Shown here: piece by piece, positions 60,616 through 64,000 of the stretch
How positions within the stretch are numbered: the stretch's first letter is position 1
How the letters are laid out: every line of letters begins with the position of its first letter
From: JAUWGC01 sp963753055
GTDB taxonomy: Bacteria > Bacteroidota > Bacteroidia > Bacteroidales > B18-G4
Assembly (NCBI GenBank): GCA_963753055.1
Contig: CAVWAP010000001.1
Span: 496,001-560,000 of the forward strand
DNA length: 64,000 nt
Reading direction: 5' to 3'
Program-made: the position numbers and the translations under genes
The notes under the pieces: model-generated
Seen by the model: only the letters and a program-made list of their open reading frames with translations
Told to the model about the DNA's origin: nothing
Database searches by the model: none

Positions 60616-63273
60616 ATGGAAATTCCCAGTAAATACAACCCTGCAGAGGTTGAACAGAAATGGTACTCCTGTTGGATGGATAAGGAATATTTTCATTCCG
60701 TTCCTGATGATCGCGAACCTTATTGTATCGTAATCCCCCCTCCCAATGTTACCGGTGTCCTGCATATGGGGCATATGCTCAACAATACCATTCAGGATAT
60801 CCTGGTGCGCAGGGCAAGGATGCTGAATAAGAATGCCCTCTGGCTCCCTGGAACTGATCATGCCTCCATCGCTACTGAAGCACGCGTTGTTGCACATCTG
60901 AAGACTCAGGGAATTAGTAAAGACGATATCAGCAGGGAAGAATTCCTGGAACATGCCTGGCAGTGGCGTGAAAAGCATGGTGGGATCATCCTTGAACAGC
61001 TCAAGAAACTGGGTGCTTCCTGCGACTGGGAGAGAACCAGGTTCACCATGGACCCGGAAATGTACGAGTCGGTGATACAAACCTTCATTGATCTTTATAA
61101 TAAAGGACTAATCTACCGGGGCGTACGCATGGTCAACTGGGACCCCAGTGCCCTGACTGCCATCTCTGACGAAGAGGTAAATTATAAGGAAGTTAATTCC
61201 AAACTATACTATGTCAGATACCGCGTGGAAGGAACTGAGGATGATGACCCGGAGAAGAAGGAAAACTGGGTGGTCATAGCCACTACAAGACCAGAAACGA
61301 TCCTGGGAGATACTGCTGTTTGCGTTCATCCTGAAGATGAAAGATATAAACACCTCTATGGGAAGAATGTAATTGTTCCCCTGGTTAACCGGCCTGTTCC
61401 GATCATCGTTGATGATTATGTGGATATGGAATTTGGTACCGGCTGCCTGAAGATCACACCTGCACACGATATCAACGACTACAATATTGGCATCAAGCAT
61501 AAACTCGATACCATTGATATTTTCAATGATGACGGCACCCTGAACGAACAGGCCATGATCTATATCGGCGAGGACCGCTTTACTGCCCGGGATATGGCTG
61601 TGAAGGATCTCGAAGACAAAGGACATATGGTTAAGGTGGAGGATTATTTAAATAAGCTTGGCTTTTCAGAGCGAACGGATGAGGTGATTGAGCCGAAGCT
61701 CTCACTTCAATGGTTCATGAAGATGGGGGAACTTGCCAAGCCGGCACTTAATGTGGTTATGGATGATACAGTTAGTTTTCATCCGAAGAAATTCAAAAAT
61801 ACCTACAGGCACTGGATGGAGAATGTAAAGGACTGGTGCATCTCCAGGCAGTTGTGGTGGGGGCAGAGAATCCCGGCATACTACCTGCCAAACAAAGAGA
61901 TTGTTGTTGCTGCATCTAATGAGGAAGCATTGAAGATTGCAAAGGAAAAATATGATCTGCCTGATCTTAAGCTGGAAGACATGAAACAGGATGATGATGT
62001 GCTCGACACCTGGTTCTCTTCATGGTTATGGCCTATCTCTGTATTCGATGGGATCCGTCACCCCGATAATGAAGATATCAAATATTATTACCCGACCAAT
62101 GACCTGGTTAGCGCCCCCGATATCCTGTTCTTCTGGATAGCCAGGATGATCATGGCCGGACTGGAATACAGGAATGATATCCCTTTCAAGAATGTTTACC
62201 TTACCGGTATGGTCAGGGATAAGCAGGGCAGGAAGATGTCCAAATCCCTCGGTAACTCACCTGACCCTATTGAGTTGATGGACAAGTTTGGTGCTGATGG
62301 TGTCAGGGTAGGGATGTTACTGACTTCCCCTGCAGGGAATGACCTGCCATTCGATGAAGCACTATGTGAACAGGGCAGGAACTTCAGCAATAAGATATGG
62401 AATGCCCTTCGCCTAGTCAGGGGATGGAAAGTTGACAAGAACCTGGAACAACCGCTCTCAAGCAAAGTCTCTGTGGAATGGTTCAGCGCCAGGCTTAATG
62501 AGGCCATGAAAACACTCGATGATCAGTATGCAAAATACAGGATCTCGGATGCGCTCATGGTGGCTTACCGTCTTATCTGGGATGACTTTTGTTCATGGTA
62601 CCTGGAAATGATCAAACCGGCTTACCAGCAGCCAATTGATAAGAAAACCCATGAAGCTACTATCAATTATTTCAACCAGTTGATGAAAATCCTTCATCCA
62701 TTCATGCCTTTTATCACTGAAGAGATCTGGCATTTGATTGAAGAAAGAGCTGAAGATGATTGTATTATGGTTTCCATGATGCCGGAGAGGCAGAAATATG
62801 ACAAGGATATTCTGACGCGTTTTGAATTCGCAAAGGAAGTGATCATGGCCATCAGGAATATGCGTAAGGAAAAGAATATCCCTCAAAAAGAAAAATTAGT
62901 ATTGAGTATTAAGAAAAACCTGGGAGAGGAACCTGACTTAACATTTGATCCGGTTGTTGAGAAACTTACCAATCTGACGGAGATCAATTATGTTGATGAA
63001 AAGCTTGAAGGTGCAATCAGTTTCATTGTTAAATCCACTGAATTCTATGTGCCTGCTTCACAGTCAATTGACATGGAAGCAGAGATTACCAAGCTCCAGG
63101 CAGAGCTTAAATACACAAAAGGTTTCCTCAATGGCGTAATGAAGAAACTCGGTAACGAACGTTTCGTGCAAAGTGCACCAGAGAAAGTGGTAGCCCTTGA
63201 AGAGAAGAAAAAAGCCGACGCCGAAGCACGAATCAAGGTGCTGGAAGAACAAATTAGGTCACTTACTTCGTAA
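60616..63273 (+). CDS. valS: Valine-tRNA ligase
   Basis: An 885-residue class I aminoacyl-tRNA synthetase charging tRNA-Val. The HIGH-type motif PPPNVTGVLHMGHMLNNT lies at about residue 43. The CP1 editing domain (TTRPETILGDTAVCVHPED near 223) and the KMSKS motif (residues 540-544) are intact. The C-terminal about 65 residues form the tRNA-binding coiled coil (SQSIDMEAEITKLQAELKYT onward). It has a promoter match and palindrome at its start. The ATG is the family-typical MEIPSKYNPAEVEQKWY start. Confidence 0.98.
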   Translation: MEIPSKYNPAEVEQKWYSCWMDKEYFHSVPDDREPYCIVIPPPNVTGVLHMGHMLNNTIQDILVRRARMLNKNALWLPGTDHASIATEARVVAHLKTQGISKDDISREEFLEHAWQWREKHGGIILEQLKKLGASCDWERTRFTMDPEMYESVIQTFIDLYNKGLIYRGVRMVNWDPSALTAISDEEVNYKEVNSKLYYVRYRVEGTEDDDPEKKENWVVIATTRPETILGDTAVCVHPEDERYKHLYGKNVIVPLVNRPVPIIVDDYVDMEFGTGCLKITPAHDINDYNIGIKHKLDTIDIFNDDGTLNEQAMIYIGEDRFTARDMAVKDLEDKGHMVKVEDYLNKLGFSERTDEVIEPKLSLQWFMKMGELAKPALNVVMDDTVSFHPKKFKNTYRHWMENVKDWCISRQLWWGQRIPAYYLPNKEIVVAASNEEALKIAKEKYDLPDLKLEDMKQDDDVLDTWFSSWLWPISVFDGIRHPDNEDIKYYYPTNDLVSAPDILFFWIARMIMAGLEYRNDIPFKNVYLTGMVRDKQGRKMSKSLGNSPDPIELMDKFGADGVRVGMLLTSPAGNDLPFDEALCEQGRNFSNKIWNALRLVRGWKVDKNLEQPLSSKVSVEWFSARLNEAMKTLDDQYAKYRISDALMVAYRLIWDDFCSWYLEMIKPAYQQPIDKKTHEATINYFNQLMKILHPFMPFITEEIWHLIEERAEDDCIMVSMMPERQKYDKDILTRFEFAKEVIMAIRNMRKEKNIPQKEKLVLSIKKNLGEEPDLTFDPVVEKLTNLTEINYVDEKLEGAISFIVKSTEFYVPASQSIDMEAEITKLQAELKYTKGFLNGVMKKLGNERFVQSAPEKVVALEEKKKADAEARIKVLEEQIRSLTS

Positions 63274-63276
63274 GTT

Positions 63277-63304
63277 CCCGTGACCCGTGACCAGTGATCA
63301 GTGA
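63277..63304. repeat. Heptamer tandem repeat, unit CCCGTGA, 4 copies
   Basis: CCCGTGA twice, then CCAGTGA and TCAGTGA, immediately after the valS stop. A second array of different unit follows within 10 bases. Confidence 0.82.
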
Positions 63305-63310
63305 CCAGAA

Positions 63311-63338
63311 TTGTCAACTGTCAATTGTCAACCGTCAA
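63311..63338. repeat. Heptamer tandem repeat, unit YYGTCAA, 4 copies
   Basis: TTGTCAA, CTGTCAA, TTGTCAA and CCGTCAA, in phase, between valS and the convergent DUF4159 gene. Confidence 0.82.
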
Positions 63339-63347
63339 CTTAACTAT

Positions 63348-64000
63348 TTATTGAACAAACACATACTGCACAATATTCCCCCCCATCTGCAGTGCATTCC
63401 TCCTCGTTTCCCGGGAATCCTTATGAACTTCCGGATCTTCCCAGCCATCGCCAAGGTCTGATTCGTATGTGTAAAAGCAGACAAGCCGGCCTTCATGGAT
63501 AATTCCAAAACCCTGAGGGGCTTTTTTATCGTGTTCATGGACCTTTGGGAGGCCCTGGTTGAAGTTGTATTTCTGGTGGTAGATAGGATGATCGTAAGGA
63601 AGCTCGACGAAGTCATATTCCGGCAAAACAAGTTTCATTTGAGGGCGGATGTATTGATCCAGGCCGTAATTGTCGTCGATATGCAGGAATCCACCCCCCA
63701 ATAAATAATTTCTGAGGTTTATAGCCTCTGATTCAGAGAAGACCACATTGCCATGACCGGTCATGTGAATAAACGGATAGTTGAAAATTTCCGAACTGCC
63801 AACTTCAACGGTTGCGACATCTTCATTAATGCTGGTTCCGATATTGGCATTGCAGAATTTGACGAGGTTGGGCAATGAAGTAGGGTTGGCATACCAATCG
63901 CCTCCACCATTATATTTCAAAAGAGCGATCTGGATAGTGGACTGGCCAAATGATCCTAATGACAGCAGGATCAGCAGGATTAATATGTTAAATGGTTTCT
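63348..64000 (-). CDS. DUF4159 secreted protein, 5' end cut by the window
   Basis: At least 217 residues are readable, ending at 63348. The frame runs open to the window edge with the hydrophobic tail of a signal peptide (KPFNILILLILLSLGSFGQ), so the start lies outside. The TTG at 63920 is not the true start. The mature part (LLKYNGGGDWYANPTSLPNL ... MTGHGNVVFSESEAINLRNY ... GGGFLHIDDNYGLDQYIRP) fits DUF4159, which has a class I glutamine amidotransferase-like fold. It is exported. Function is unknown. It is convergent to valS. Confidence 0.85.
   Translation of the reverse strand, partial: KPFNILILLILLSLGSFGQSTIQIALLKYNGGGDWYANPTSLPNLVKFCNANIGTSINEDVATVEVGSSEIFNYPFIHMTGHGNVVFSESEAINLRNYLLGGGFLHIDDNYGLDQYIRPQMKLVLPEYDFVELPYDHPIYHQKYNFNQGLPKVHEHDKKAPQGFGIIHEGRLVCFYTYESDLGDGWEDPEVHKDSRETRRNALQMGGNIVQYVFVQ

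Noticed and set aside
1..64000. CRISPR arrays, tRNA or rRNA genes
   Set aside because: No regularly spaced repeats with unique spacers, no cloverleaf with a TTCRANNC arm and no rRNA core sequence were seen in the intergenic spaces.

Overview
The window looks like a chromosomal segment of a Bacteroidota bacterium, most likely Bacteroidales-like and recovered from an environmental sample. The reasons are three secreted proteins with type IX secretion C-terminal domains, lineage-typical families (DUF4252, DUF5686, DUF5687, a long SecA), at least eleven matches to the Bacteroidota promoter element TAnnTTTG upstream of genes, weak Shine-Dalgarno signals and moderate-to-low G+C. No rRNA, tRNA or CRISPR array is visible, and no stretch over 300 bases lacks a gene or a described site.

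Layout. 1-6.4 kb: start of guaB, a fibronectin-type type IX cargo protein, glyA, and a polyphosphate pair (SixA-like phosphatase and ppk1). 7-12.5 kb: a molybdenum cofactor operon (moeA, a short moaA, moaC, a TPR protein, a MOSC-MogA fusion), then divIC. 12.8-19.6 kb: a minus-strand run of priA, pfkA, an RlmL-like methyltransferase, an AI-2E type permease and a CHAD protein. 19.8-25.4 kb: an ABC exporter pair, a DUF5686 outer-membrane protein and an AEC transporter. 25.4-28.6 kb: secreted small cysteine proteins beside a thioredoxin/propeller protein, and a rhodanese. 28.8-41 kb: a radical SAM protein, then frr, an ArsC-like phosphatase, pyrH, an M28 peptidase and secA on the minus strand, followed by a TlpA-like protein, coaD, pyrE, an SRPBCC protein and birA. 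41.1-45.7 kb: rsfS, ftsH (broken by one extra base), a LUD protein, cdsA and psd. 45.7-53.4 kb: a HAD phosphatase, an SPFH protein with a small Arc-type regulator, a radical SAM protein, a POT peptide transporter, and an ECF sigma/anti-sigma/DUF4252 operon. 60.6-64 kb: valS and the start-truncated end of a DUF4159 gene.

The most interesting region is 53.5-60.4 kb. A tyrosine recombinase of ordinary Xer-like architecture, without the IntI-specific insertion, sits downstream of an interrupted ORF6N gene. Beyond its 3' end lies a co-oriented series of unrelated, apparently promoterless single genes (a class III aminotransferase, an unknown 155-residue protein, a DUF1254/DUF1214 protein, then a 5'-nucleotidase). 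They are separated by imperfect hairpins with the architecture of integron attC sites: an outer ...AAC box, a long imperfect stem with asymmetric spacers, and an outer GTT... box. In each of three cassettes the box at the cassette start is complementary to the box just after that cassette's own stop codon (9/9, 9/10 and 9/9 bases), which is the signature expected of circular cassettes inserted one by one. I interpret this as an integron-like cassette system of Bacteroidota driven by a non-IntI recombinase.

A second genome-scale signal is a set of eight short arrays of degenerate 7-bp tandem repeats, each with a different unit, placed at or between gene ends. They are absent from the cassette region.
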